A stretch of 64,000 bases of DNA from Mucilaginibacter aquaedulcis (GTDB taxonomy: Bacteria > Bacteroidota > Bacteroidia > Sphingobacteriales > Sphingobacteriaceae). The stretch is from assembly GCF_030409325.1 (NCBI RefSeq), contig NZ_JAUFPR010000004.1, positions 295,548 through 359,547 on the forward strand, given 5' to 3'. Each line of letters opens with the position of its first letter. Position 1 is the stretch's first letter. This document shows, piece after piece, positions 32,376 through 39,939 of this stretch. Below the pieces are notes generated by a model. It was given only the letters and a program-made list of their open reading frames with translations, was not told the origin of the DNA and made no database searches. Both the position numbers and the translations under genes were made by a program.

Positions 32376-32389
32376 TATTGAGGTAAAAA

Positions 32390-33001
32390 TTGGATAAAGT
32401 AAAAGTTTTAGAAAAGTATCTTCCAGCAGAGGCGGCTCCTTTGATAGGCCGCTGGATTGATTACTTTAAATGCGAGTTTAAAATTTCGCGCAACCGCGGT
32501 ACCAAATTTGGCGATTACCGTTCGCCCTATGGCGGTAAAGGCCACCGTATTTCGGTCAATTACGATTTAAATCCCTACGCTTTCCTGGTTACAACAGTAC
32601 ATGAGTTTGCGCATCTGCATACCTGGAACGAGCATAAGCAAAAGGCCAAACCGCATGGTATTGAGTGGAAAAACAACTTCAAAAAAATGATGCAGCCATT
32701 TTTTGAGAAAGATATTTTCCCGGGCGATATCAAACACGCCATCGTTAGTTATTTAGATAATCCCGCTGCTTCCAGTTGTTCAGACTTGAACCTGTACCGC
32801 TCGCTGCGTAAGTATGATGCCCAAAAAGAATCAATGCTTACCGTAGAGAAAGTACCCTTCAAAGCACTCTTCAAAATTAAAGGCGACCGCGTTTTCCGCA
32901 AAGAAGAGCAATTACGCAAGCGTTTCAAATGCATAGAGATTGCCACTAAACGGGTCTACTTATTTAGTCCGGTCGCAGAAGTAGAATTGGTGCAGGATTA
33001 A
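32390..33001 (+). CDS. SprT-like zinc-dependent metalloprotease-fold protein
   Basis: 203-residue protein of the SprT-like family. The zinc-binding HEFAH motif lies near residue 68 (VTTVHEFAHLHTW), and a further His in KPHGIEWK is the likely third ligand. The rest is basic, as in DNA- or RNA-associated relatives, and the eukaryotic member SPRTN cleaves DNA-protein crosslinks. Activity here is not shown. The start is a TTG placed 14 nt after the -7 box. Confidence 0.8.
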   Translation: MDKVKVLEKYLPAEAAPLIGRWIDYFKCEFKISRNRGTKFGDYRSPYGGKGHRISVNYDLNPYAFLVTTVHEFAHLHTWNEHKQKAKPHGIEWKNNFKKMMQPFFEKDIFPGDIKHAIVSYLDNPAASSCSDLNLYRSLRKYDAQKESMLTVEKVPFKALFKIKGDRVFRKEEQLRKRFKCIEIATKRVYLFSPVAEVELVQD

Positions 33002-33045
33002 GGTATTACGCTGAACCGCCGGTTATTAAAACGCAGATCTGCTTG

Positions 33046-33531
33046 GCGTAGTCCCGCTCTTGGCCGCGGGAAAGGCCAGTTACTTTTTTCTTGATAAAAG
33101 AGTAACCAAAAAATCAAGACAAAAAAAAGCTTCCCCCCACAGGCAAAACTCCCGGCCCGCTTTTTTGTCGGGCCATTACCCGCATTTTTTTATCATTCCA
33201 CGTATACCATCCTTCAGCATTCTATCCTTTATTTTAAATTCTGTTCATTCTCTAATTCAGTGAATTCTGATTCAAACATTCAGCAGACCAGCTTCGGGCG
33301 AAAAGCAGGCAGAACATGTTGGCCTGTGTATTGGCAGGGGCATTAGCAAACCTTGCCGAAGCCGTGGCATGAGCGAACGAAGTGGGGTAAGGTTTAGCAG
33401 CCCGTGGTTCTGAATGCTTTGAGGGGAAAAGGCCTCGTGCGGCAAAGAAGTCTTTCTGCTGAAAGCCTTTTTGGTTACTTTTGTGGCGACAAAAGTAACT
33501 GGCTCTCCCGCGGCCAAGAGCGGGTATACGC
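33046..33531. repeat. 486-bp non-coding element with about 65-bp terminal inverted repeats
   Basis: The left end contains CCCGCTCTTGGCCGCGGGA and CCAGTTACTTTTTTC, and the right end holds their complements (TCCCGCGGCCAAGAGCGGG, AAAAGTAACTGG). The outermost bases GCGTA / TACGC also pair. The middle shows no gene; open frames here are low-complexity by-products. It resembles a MITE-like or REP-like mobile unit. It fills most of the gap between the SprT-like gene and the metallo-hydrolase gene. Confidence 0.7.
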
Positions 33532-33537
33532 CCTACA

Positions 33538-33570
33538 TGAGGAGATTGCTTCTTTCCTGGCAATGACACG
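33538..33570. repeat. half copy of the GAGATTGCTTC...GCAATGACA repeat
   Basis: GAGGAGATTGCTTCTTTCC followed by TGGCAATGACACG matches the two ends of a common Bacteroidota repeat, with the middle shortened. Similar pieces occur at 21131-21157 and 29720-29754. Confidence 0.35.
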
Positions 33571-33617
33571 CTTTATAACTCAGACAATATTGACAAGCAC
33601 ACACCATATTAAATCCT

Positions 33618-33625
33618 TACTTTTG
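33618..33625 (+). promoter_or_regulatory. -7 promoter element of the metallo-hydrolase gene, 4 nt from its ATG
   Basis: TACTTTTG matches TAnnTTTG; only four bases separate it from the ATG. A TTG lies 25 nt upstream, slightly too far for the normal spacing. Predicts an almost leaderless mRNA. Confidence 0.45.
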
Positions 33626-33629
33626 CCTC

Positions 33630-34268
33630 ATGACAAACGTTAAATCATTTGTGAATAATCCTTATCAGGAAAACACCTATATTTTATATGATGAAACCGA
33701 CGAGTGTGTAATTATTGACCCGGGCATGTATACCGCTTCAGAACAAAACGAAGTGGTTAATTTCATCAAAAACAATAATCTTACCCCGGTACTATTGCTG
33801 AATACCCATTGCCATATTGATCATGTGCTGGGCAATAAGTTTGTGTTTGATAAATACGGATTGAAACCTAAATTTCACATCGGTGAGTCGGAAGTGTTGG
33901 CCGCGGTAGTGTCATATGCACCGCAAATGGGCATACGTTATGAGGTATCACCGCTACCTGATGAATATTTACCTGAAACGGGCACTATACAATTTGGCAA
34001 TACTACATTGCACCTGATATTTGCGCCGGGCCATTCACCGGCATCATTGTGTTTTTATGATCAGGAAACAAATATTTTAATTGGTGGCGATGTATTGTTC
34101 AGGCTCAGCATTGGCCGTACCGATTTGCCGGGCGGCAATTTCAGCACACTGATGGATAGCATTGAGAACAAGTTATTCCGTTTGCCCGACGATTGTACCG
34201 TTTACCCCGGCCACGGTCCCGAAACCACTATCGGTTACGAAAAACAAAATAACCCGTTTATGAATTAA
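33630..34268 (+). CDS. metallo-beta-lactamase-fold hydrolase (glyoxalase II-like)
   Basis: 212-residue soluble hydrolase. The binuclear metal motif is NTHCHIDHVLG (HxHxDH) near residue 57, with later ligands in APGHSPASLC, IGGDVLF and YPGHGPETT. The length and motifs are those of short glyoxalase II-like proteins that hydrolyse thioesters. The exact substrate is unknown. It ends 10 nt before a long hairpin, and the LolC/E-type gene follows. Confidence 0.9.
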   Translation: MTNVKSFVNNPYQENTYILYDETDECVIIDPGMYTASEQNEVVNFIKNNNLTPVLLLNTHCHIDHVLGNKFVFDKYGLKPKFHIGESEVLAAVVSYAPQMGIRYEVSPLPDEYLPETGTIQFGNTTLHLIFAPGHSPASLCFYDQETNILIGGDVLFRLSIGRTDLPGGNFSTLMDSIENKLFRLPDDCTVYPGHGPETTIGYEKQNNPFMN

Positions 34269-34277
34269 GCGTGTGTT

Positions 34278-34382
34278 GAGGTTGTACGTTATACGTTTTA
34301 CGTAGTACGTTAGCAAAGCAAAAAATTAGTATTTTACAACTCAGGAAAAACGTATAACGCAATACGTAAAACATACAACTTC
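34278..34382. repeat. post-stop hairpin of degenerate short words (TACGTT type)
   Basis: The left arm is made of TACGT words (GTTGTACGTTATACGTTTTA and CGTAGTACGTT); the right arm has AACGTATAACGC and AATACGTAAAACATACAAC, the complement. The element occupies the whole gap between the two genes and ends 2 nt before the next start codon. Confidence 0.65.
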
Positions 34383-34384
34383 AA

Positions 34385-35611
34385 TTGAACACCGCGGTAT
34401 ATATAGCTAAAAGGTACTTGTTTTCGGGCAAGAAAATGCACGCCATTAACATCATCTCGGGCATATCTATGCTGGGGGTCTTGATTGGGAGCGCGGCCCT
34501 GATCATTATACTGTCGGCATTTAACGGATTGGAGAAAGTTATACTGGCATCATACAGCAACTTTACTCCCGAAATTAAGATTGAGGCACGTATAGGCAAA
34601 ACCTTTGATCCTAATACTCCTTATTTCAATAACCTGCGTAAAGATCCGCGACTACTATCATACACCGAAGTTCTGCAGGAAAAAGTGCTTATTAAATACG
34701 GCGACAGAACCTTTTTGGCTACCAACAAAGGTGTAAGCGATGATTTTTTGAAGAATAAACGGCTTGATAGTACCGTACAGGTAGGCTCCTTCACTTTAAA
34801 AAGCGGTGGTCATTATTTTGCAGTTATTGGCGCAACTATACAGGCTAACCTCGGTATCAATGTAAAGGATGAGCTATCGCCCATACAAATATTTTCGCCA
34901 AGGCGCGAGGTGGTAAATTCAGCCAATCCGTTAAACGAATTTGTGGTACGGGCCATCAATCCATCGGGAATGTTTGCCATACAGCAGGAGTTTGATGATA
35001 TTGTGGTAACCCCCATCGAGTTCACCCGCGATCTGCTTGATCAGCCAAAAGAAGTTTCATCTATAGAGCTTACGTATAAAAAAGGAACTCACCTGTCATC
35101 CGTACAAAACAAATTAGTTGATGATATAAGCAGCCGTTTTACTGTAAAAAACCGCAAAGAGCAGGACACGGAGCTATATAAAACCCTCAACTTTGAGCGT
35201 TGGTCAATATATATGATCTTAACCTTTGTGCTCATCATAGCAATATTTAACATCATTGGCTCGTTAACCATGCTGGTGATAGATAAGCGGCAGGATATTG
35301 CTATTTTAAGCAGCTTGGGGGCCAATAAACAAATTATTCAGGGTATCTTCTTTTTTGAGGGCCTCATGATTTCGGCCATTGGCTGTATTGCTGGCGTGGT
35401 GTTGGGTTTGGTGTTTTGCCTTTTACAACAGCACTACGGTTTTATAAAAATGGGTGGCACCATGTCAATGATTGATGCTTACCCTATTGACCTTGTTGCG
35501 TCTGATTTTGCTTTGGTATTTTTAACTGTTGGAATTATATCTGTCATAGCATCAGGCATAAGCGCCAGACTAAGCGTTAAAGGTTTGGACGAAATCAAAC
35601 AGGATTTGTAA
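34385..35611 (+). CDS. LolC/LolE-type ABC transporter permease
   Basis: 408-residue inner-membrane protein of the FtsX/LolCE family that moves lipoproteins towards the outer membrane or acts in cell-envelope remodelling. A first TM (about 25-47) with YLFSGKKMHAINIISGISM upstream is typical. A periplasmic MacB-like domain follows (about 50-265), and three TMs lie at about 275-300, 320-350 and 375-398. The start is TTG. It begins an operon-like run with a lipoprotein and rbfA downstream; an ATPase is not in the window. Confidence 0.88.
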   Translation: MNTAVYIAKRYLFSGKKMHAINIISGISMLGVLIGSAALIIILSAFNGLEKVILASYSNFTPEIKIEARIGKTFDPNTPYFNNLRKDPRLLSYTEVLQEKVLIKYGDRTFLATNKGVSDDFLKNKRLDSTVQVGSFTLKSGGHYFAVIGATIQANLGINVKDELSPIQIFSPRREVVNSANPLNEFVVRAINPSGMFAIQQEFDDIVVTPIEFTRDLLDQPKEVSSIELTYKKGTHLSSVQNKLVDDISSRFTVKNRKEQDTELYKTLNFERWSIYMILTFVLIIAIFNIIGSLTMLVIDKRQDIAILSSLGANKQIIQGIFFFEGLMISAIGCIAGVVLGLVFCLLQQHYGFIKMGGTMSMIDAYPIDLVASDFALVFLTVGIISVIASGISARLSVKGLDEIKQDL

Positions 35612-35621
35612 ATTTGTTAAC

Positions 35622-35993
35622 ATGAGGATAAAGTATATTAAATATTCCGCTTTTTTACTTATTTTAATTGCTGCATGCTCATGTAACAGAAATCAGTCAA
35701 AAACTAATGAGCCTACTGTTTTTAAAGGTTTATATAGCTTTGGCCCCGAAATAAAATCGTTTAAGGATTGCGATAGCGGCCGCGAATTTTGGGTGGCAGA
35801 TAGCTCGGCCCAGTTGGAGTTACAATACTCGCAGCTCAACTTTGAAAAACCTTATGAGCCGGTTTACGTTGAAGTTGAGGGCATCAAATCAAAATCGGGT
35901 AAGGAAGGCATGGGGTCTGAATATGACAGTACGCTTGTTGTAAAAAAAGTTATAAAAATCACCAAAGAAATACCGCAGGATATCTGCAATTAA
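35622..35993 (+). CDS. lipoprotein with NlpE C-terminal-like OB domain
   Basis: 123-residue lipoprotein: a signal peptide ends in a lipobox-like IAACSC (cysteines at about 19 and 21), then a single domain. FKGLYSFGPEIKSFKDCDSG and the later EPVYVEVEG match the pattern of the NlpE C-terminal OB-fold domain, which carries an F-x-D-C-x-x-G sequence. In E. coli that domain is part of a copper/adhesion sensor; this stand-alone form is unstudied. It starts 10 nt after the permease gene. Confidence 0.6.
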   Translation: MRIKYIKYSAFLLILIAACSCNRNQSKTNEPTVFKGLYSFGPEIKSFKDCDSGREFWVADSSAQLELQYSQLNFEKPYEPVYVEVEGIKSKSGKEGMGSEYDSTLVVKKVIKITKEIPQDICN

Positions 35994-36077
35994 CGGTTAT
36001 TGATAAGCCTGTGTAGCTGGCAATTTAAAACCAAATAAATAAAACTCATCTGCCACTGTGGCGTTAAACTAATAATT

Positions 36078-36449
36078 ATGGAATCAAAACGTCAGCAAAA
36101 ATTTGCCGGAGTAATACAGCAGGATCTGGCCGCGATATTTCAGCGCGAAGGCATGAACTATTTGCCTAATACACTGGTTACAATAACCAAAGTACGTGTA
36201 ACTCCCGATTTGGCTATTGCCCGCATATTTTTAAGCTTTTTTGGCAATAATAACCTGCAGCTGGCCCTGCAAACCATCAAATCGCATGCTTCCGAAATCA
36301 GGTACAAACTGGGTGCCCGCATTAAAGATCAGGTGAGGATAATTCCGCAGCTTGAATTTTTTGTGGACGATACCAGCGAGTACGTGGAACGTATGGATAA
36401 AATATTTGAAAAAATAAGCAAAGAGGAACGCCAGCCCGATACTGAATAG
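36078..36449 (+). CDS. rbfA: 30S ribosome-binding factor A
   Basis: 123-residue small-subunit assembly factor with the single KH-like domain. MESKRQQKFAGVIQQDLAAI at the start and VTITKVRVTPDLAIARIF are typical of RbfA. It lies 84 nt after the lipoprotein gene and 11 nt before an M23 peptidase gene. Pairing with an FtsX/LolE-like permease is frequent in Bacteroidota. Confidence 0.93.
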   Translation: MESKRQQKFAGVIQQDLAAIFQREGMNYLPNTLVTITKVRVTPDLAIARIFLSFFGNNNLQLALQTIKSHASEIRYKLGARIKDQVRIIPQLEFFVDDTSEYVERMDKIFEKISKEERQPDTE

Positions 36450-36460
36450 TTAGTATTGGG

Positions 36461-37147
36461 ATGAGCCTGCTTGATCAGCTTAAAACTTATTTGCATAACC
36501 ACCCCAACACCATTGGCAAGGTGGTTGATTATAATGCCGGCACTGACCGGCTTTTTCCGTTAGATTTTACCGCCGCCAATACCGAACTAACTACAGCTAT
36601 CATTGCCGATACACAGCGATTTACCAACTGGGTTAATGAGAAACTAAAGGCTAATAATTGCCGCTATGGCATTGGCGGTTACATGGAACACCGTACCATT
36701 TACGCTGTAAGCTCCCATTTTGATACCGAAGATGAACCCCGCAGGCTGCACCTTGGTGTCGATATCTGGGGCGATGCCGGTACACCTATTTATTCGCCGC
36801 TTGATGGTAAGGTGCACAGTTTTCAGGATAATAATAACCTTGGCGATTACGGCCCCACCATTATACTTCAGCATAACCTTAATAGCTTAACACTGTACAG
36901 CTTATACGGCCATCTAAGCCGCGAAAGTTTGCAGGGACTCACTGTTGGTATGCCAGTGCATAAAAACCAGCAGATAGCCACATTGGGCAATAACCAGGAA
37001 AATGGTCAATGGCCGCCGCATCTGCACTTTCAGTTGATGTTTGATATGGAAGACAGGCATGGCGATTATCCCGGCGTATGTAAATACTCCGAAATGGAAA
37101 AGTACCGGATGAATATTCCAGACCCTGGTTTGATATTAGGGTTTTAA
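36461..37147 (+). CDS. M23-family peptidoglycan metallopeptidase without signal peptide
   Basis: 228-residue protein with an M23/LytM domain in its second half. The zinc motif is HLGVDIWGDAG (HxxxD) near residue 103 and the second His pair is WPPHLHFQL near residue 191, so the site is complete. There is no signal peptide, so export or an intracellular role is uncertain. It is 11 nt after rbfA and probably cotranscribed. Confidence 0.85.
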   Translation: MSLLDQLKTYLHNHPNTIGKVVDYNAGTDRLFPLDFTAANTELTTAIIADTQRFTNWVNEKLKANNCRYGIGGYMEHRTIYAVSSHFDTEDEPRRLHLGVDIWGDAGTPIYSPLDGKVHSFQDNNNLGDYGPTIILQHNLNSLTLYSLYGHLSRESLQGLTVGMPVHKNQQIATLGNNQENGQWPPHLHFQLMFDMEDRHGDYPGVCKYSEMEKYRMNIPDPGLILGF

Positions 37148-37213
37148 TCTTTCAGGATAAATTCCACCCCGCTCATTAAACTATATATCTCTTTTATTGT
37201 CGATATTTATAGA

Positions 37214-37888
37214 ATGGTAAAGCGCATGTTTATACTTGCTTTTGTTTTGACCGCTACGGCCCTTACAGCCCTTGCCCAACCGGCATTTAAGGGCGGCGAC
37301 CAAGCATTTGCCACATTTTTAAAGAACAATATTGTTTACCCCGAATATTCCAGCAGAAACTGCATCTCTGGTATTATTGATGTCAGTTTCAGGATCACTA
37401 AGAACGGAAAGGTTGTTGACGCTACCGTACAACGGGGTTTAGGGATTGATCTTGACGAAGAAGCGCTACGGATCATTAAGCTAACATCGGGCAAATGGAT
37501 AGTGCCTGATGATTATAATGAGAACACACGCCTGGTACAGCCGGTGCGTTTTAGCCCCGATCAAACCAATTGTGGCTCATCACCCAACGCTGCCGATATT
37601 CAGGCTGCCATTACCAGCTACAAAATAAGGCAGGAACTTGAAAACGCTGTAACCAATTATTACAGCAACAAATACCAGGGCAAGGCCGATACTTCAAAAG
37701 AAGCAACCATCATAAATCTGAAAAAACAATTAGGCTTTGATGATGAGCTGATAGGCGACCTGTTGCAGCAGGCCAACAAAAAATTAAAACAGGGCGATCA
37801 GGAAGGTGCTTGTACCGATTGGACTTTTATCCGCAACATAGGGAGTAACCGGGCCGATAGTTTTATTTCAAAATACTGTAAGCATTGA
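37214..37888 (+). CDS. exported protein with TonB C-terminal domain
   Basis: 224-residue protein. The signal peptide (MVKRMFILAFVLTATALTALA) is followed by a TonB_C domain (about 30-115: ISGIIDVSFRITKNGKV and RIIKLTSGKWIVP) and a helical C-terminus (about 130-224). The normal energy-transducing TonB keeps an inner-membrane anchor and a proline-rich spacer; both are missing. It may be a periplasmic adaptor or a stress protein. A sigma gene converges on its 3' end, 4 nt away. Confidence 0.75.
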   Translation: MVKRMFILAFVLTATALTALAQPAFKGGDQAFATFLKNNIVYPEYSSRNCISGIIDVSFRITKNGKVVDATVQRGLGIDLDEEALRIIKLTSGKWIVPDDYNENTRLVQPVRFSPDQTNCGSSPNAADIQAAITSYKIRQELENAVTNYYSNKYQGKADTSKEATIINLKKQLGFDDELIGDLLQQANKKLKQGDQEGACTDWTFIRNIGSNRADSFISKYCKH

Positions 37889-37892
37889 CCGC

Positions 37893-38459
37893 TTACAAAA
37901 AAAGCATATAGCTTACATGCTTTAAAGTTTGCCTTAATTTTTCAAGGGCAATACCAACCTGGCGCTCCACCGTTTTGGGTGATATGTTAAGCTGGCTGGC
38001 AATTTCTTTATACTTCATATCGCTGAAGCGGCTCAGCACAAAAATCTCCCGGCATTTTTGGGGCAATGTATTAATCGCGGCGTTTATCTGTAACGCTAAT
38101 TCCTTCTCTTCATAGCCACTTTCAACCGTACTGCGCACTTCATCCAAAAGATTGTTCTTTTCCAGATAAGTCACATATAAATTTTCAATTTTTTGGTGTT
38201 TTAAATAATTCAAACTCCTGTTTTGAACCATCTTAAACAAATATGAGCTTATTGACGATGCAAATTTAACATCATGCCCATTTTCCCACAAAAAAGTAAA
38301 AACATCAGCAACAATTTCTTCAGAAACAGAAACATCATTAACAAAACGGTTAGAAAAAAGCGTAAGTTTTGTATAATAAAGCTTAAATAAAACTTCAAAT
38401 GTTTCAGAATCGCCCCGAACAAGTTTATTATTTAAAAAATTTTTGCTTTCGGTAATCAT
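37893..38459 (-). CDS. ECF-type RNA polymerase sigma factor (Bacteroidota SusCD-linked)
   Basis: 188-residue extracytoplasmic-function sigma factor with region 2 (about 22-90: FEVLFKLYYTKLTLFSNRFV) and region 4 (about 125-175: KYKEIASQLNISPKTVERQV). It is the type paired with FecR-family anti-sigma factors and SusC/SusD loci. It is transcribed away from its FecR, which is divergent here rather than in the more usual same-strand order. It should recruit polymerase to the locus when the SusC signal arrives. Confidence 0.92.
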   Translation of the reverse strand: MITESKNFLNNKLVRGDSETFEVLFKLYYTKLTLFSNRFVNDVSVSEEIVADVFTFLWENGHDVKFASSISSYLFKMVQNRSLNYLKHQKIENLYVTYLEKNNLLDEVRSTVESGYEEKELALQINAAINTLPQKCREIFVLSRFSDMKYKEIASQLNISPKTVERQVGIALEKLRQTLKHVSYMLFL

Positions 38460-38662
38460 TTATTCATGCTTAATCAAAATGAAGTACTTTTTAAAAATCT
38501 TTAACAAGTTAGTCATTTTTTTTTAATTGTTTCAAATTTAATATGGAAATAATGTTGAATTAATGGCAAAACATTTGGCATAGTGTACACCCAACACAAT
38601 TATTTCGGGCTTTTGAAGCTCAATTCCGAACATTATTAAAAAAATATTTCGATCTTCTTTGA

Positions 38663-38698
38663 GGGTATGTCTCTTTCTAATTGTCTTGCTATTATAAG
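38663..38698 (+). promoter_or_regulatory. candidate promoter of the FecR gene
   Basis: GAGGGTATGTCTCTTTC and GTCTTGCTATTATAAG precede the FecR start and resemble sequences found before other sigma/FecR genes of this family, as I recall. The exact ECF recognition sequence cannot be fixed from one example. Confidence 0.28.
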
Positions 38699-38702
38699 AG
38701 GA

Positions 38703-39773
38703 ATGAATAACGAAGAAATAAAACTGCTTTTAGTAAAATACATTACCCGCGAGGCTGATGAAAATGAGATTGACCAGGTAAAGCAATGGGTAAGCGCTCA
38801 TCCAGAAAATGAGCAGTACTTTGCACAGCTTTATGAAACCTGGCAAAATTTACTATACCTGAAACCTGAAGTTATTGATGAAGAAAAAGCCTTTGATAAA
38901 TTTTCGGCAGCTAATATACCAGCGCCTCGCCCAACAAGGTACAGGCAGTTATATAAATGGAGTAAGGTAGCGGCAGCTGTAGTGTTATTTGGCGTGCTGG
39001 CAGTAATATTAAGCAGGCACTATTCTAGAAACATTGAAAGCATAAGGGAAGTAGCGGTTAATAAAGGCGGCATTAAAAAAGTTGTTTTAACAGATGGAAC
39101 CCTTGTTTGGTTAAACGCGGGCAGCAAGTTAAAATACAATACAGATTTCGGCAAAAAGAACAGAACCGTTAACCTGGAAGGTGAAGCATTTTTTGAGATA
39201 GCGCCGGGCAAAAAAACAATCCCGTTCATTGTAAATACAAAAAATTACACTATCAGGGATATTGGCACTAAGTTTAACCTGAAAGCCTACCCTACCGATT
39301 CATTCTTTGAAACTACGGTTGTAAAGGGAGAAGTTTCTGTTGAAGGCAATGTGGATAACAACGCCAGGGAAATGAGCCGGATATATGTTAAACCCCGTCA
39401 AGTGCTGCGTATATATTATCCTGAGCCCAAAGAAAAATATACTTATAAACCCGATGATACGCGCGATCTTAAAAACCTGAACGAGATACAGGTTTTACAA
39501 ATAGACTCGGCCCGAATGAACCAGTACGATGGGTGGAAACAGGACCTGCTGGTATTTGATGGCAATACGCTTAACGATATATCAAAAGTACTGGAGCGCC
39601 GCTATAATGTAAAAATTGTGATGAATGATGCCAGCTTGCAAAATATCCGCTACTCGGGCAGTTTCAAAAACATAAGCAATATTGACAAGGTTTTGAGCCT
39701 GATAAAAAGCAATACCGATATTGATTATGCTATTGCCGGCAATACGGTAACCATAACTAAAAACAACAACTAA
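38703..39773 (+). CDS. FecR-family anti-sigma factor
   Basis: 356-residue inner-membrane regulator. An N-terminal cytoplasmic helix region (about 1-85, ends before SKVAAAVVLFGVLAVILSR, the single TM) should bind the sigma factor. The periplasmic FecR domain (about 115-235, VLTDGTLVWLNAGSKLKYN) and a C-terminal DUF4974 domain (about 275-355) follow. The ATG at 38703 is used over a TTG/ATG upstream because the fold starts with MNNEEIKLLLVKYI. It senses the STN domain of the adjacent SusC. Confidence 0.93.
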   Translation: MNNEEIKLLLVKYITREADENEIDQVKQWVSAHPENEQYFAQLYETWQNLLYLKPEVIDEEKAFDKFSAANIPAPRPTRYRQLYKWSKVAAAVVLFGVLAVILSRHYSRNIESIREVAVNKGGIKKVVLTDGTLVWLNAGSKLKYNTDFGKKNRTVNLEGEAFFEIAPGKKTIPFIVNTKNYTIRDIGTKFNLKAYPTDSFFETTVVKGEVSVEGNVDNNAREMSRIYVKPRQVLRIYYPEPKEKYTYKPDDTRDLKNLNEIQVLQIDSARMNQYDGWKQDLLVFDGNTLNDISKVLERRYNVKIVMNDASLQNIRYSGSFKNISNIDKVLSLIKSNTDIDYAIAGNTVTITKNNN

Positions 39774-39841
39774 CTATAACAATTAAACAAACTTTAAATA
39801 AAACGGATGGCAAAAAAATAACTCTCTCTTCTCAACAAAAA

Positions 39842-39866
39842 ACCCGGTGTGCGCTAACACTCCGGG
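39842..39866 (+). terminator. hairpin between fecR and susC
   Basis: CCCGGTGT, a loop of 6 nt, ACACTCCGGG: a GC-rich stem with one bulge 69 nt after the FecR stop. It lacks a T-run, so it may attenuate rather than terminate, or act as a processing site. Confidence 0.35.
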
Positions 39867-39939
39867 CTATGTAAAAAATTAATAGCTAATACCCTACGCT
39901 TGGGGAAGCATGTATTAACTAATTAACAAACACAAATTT

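Noticed and set aside
33060..33643. Several open frames of 60-105 codons on both strands
   Set aside because: They lie within the 486-bp inverted-repeat element or its edges, mirror one another, and encode repetitive Ser/Lys-rich sequence typical of translated repeats. No start signals or domain patterns.
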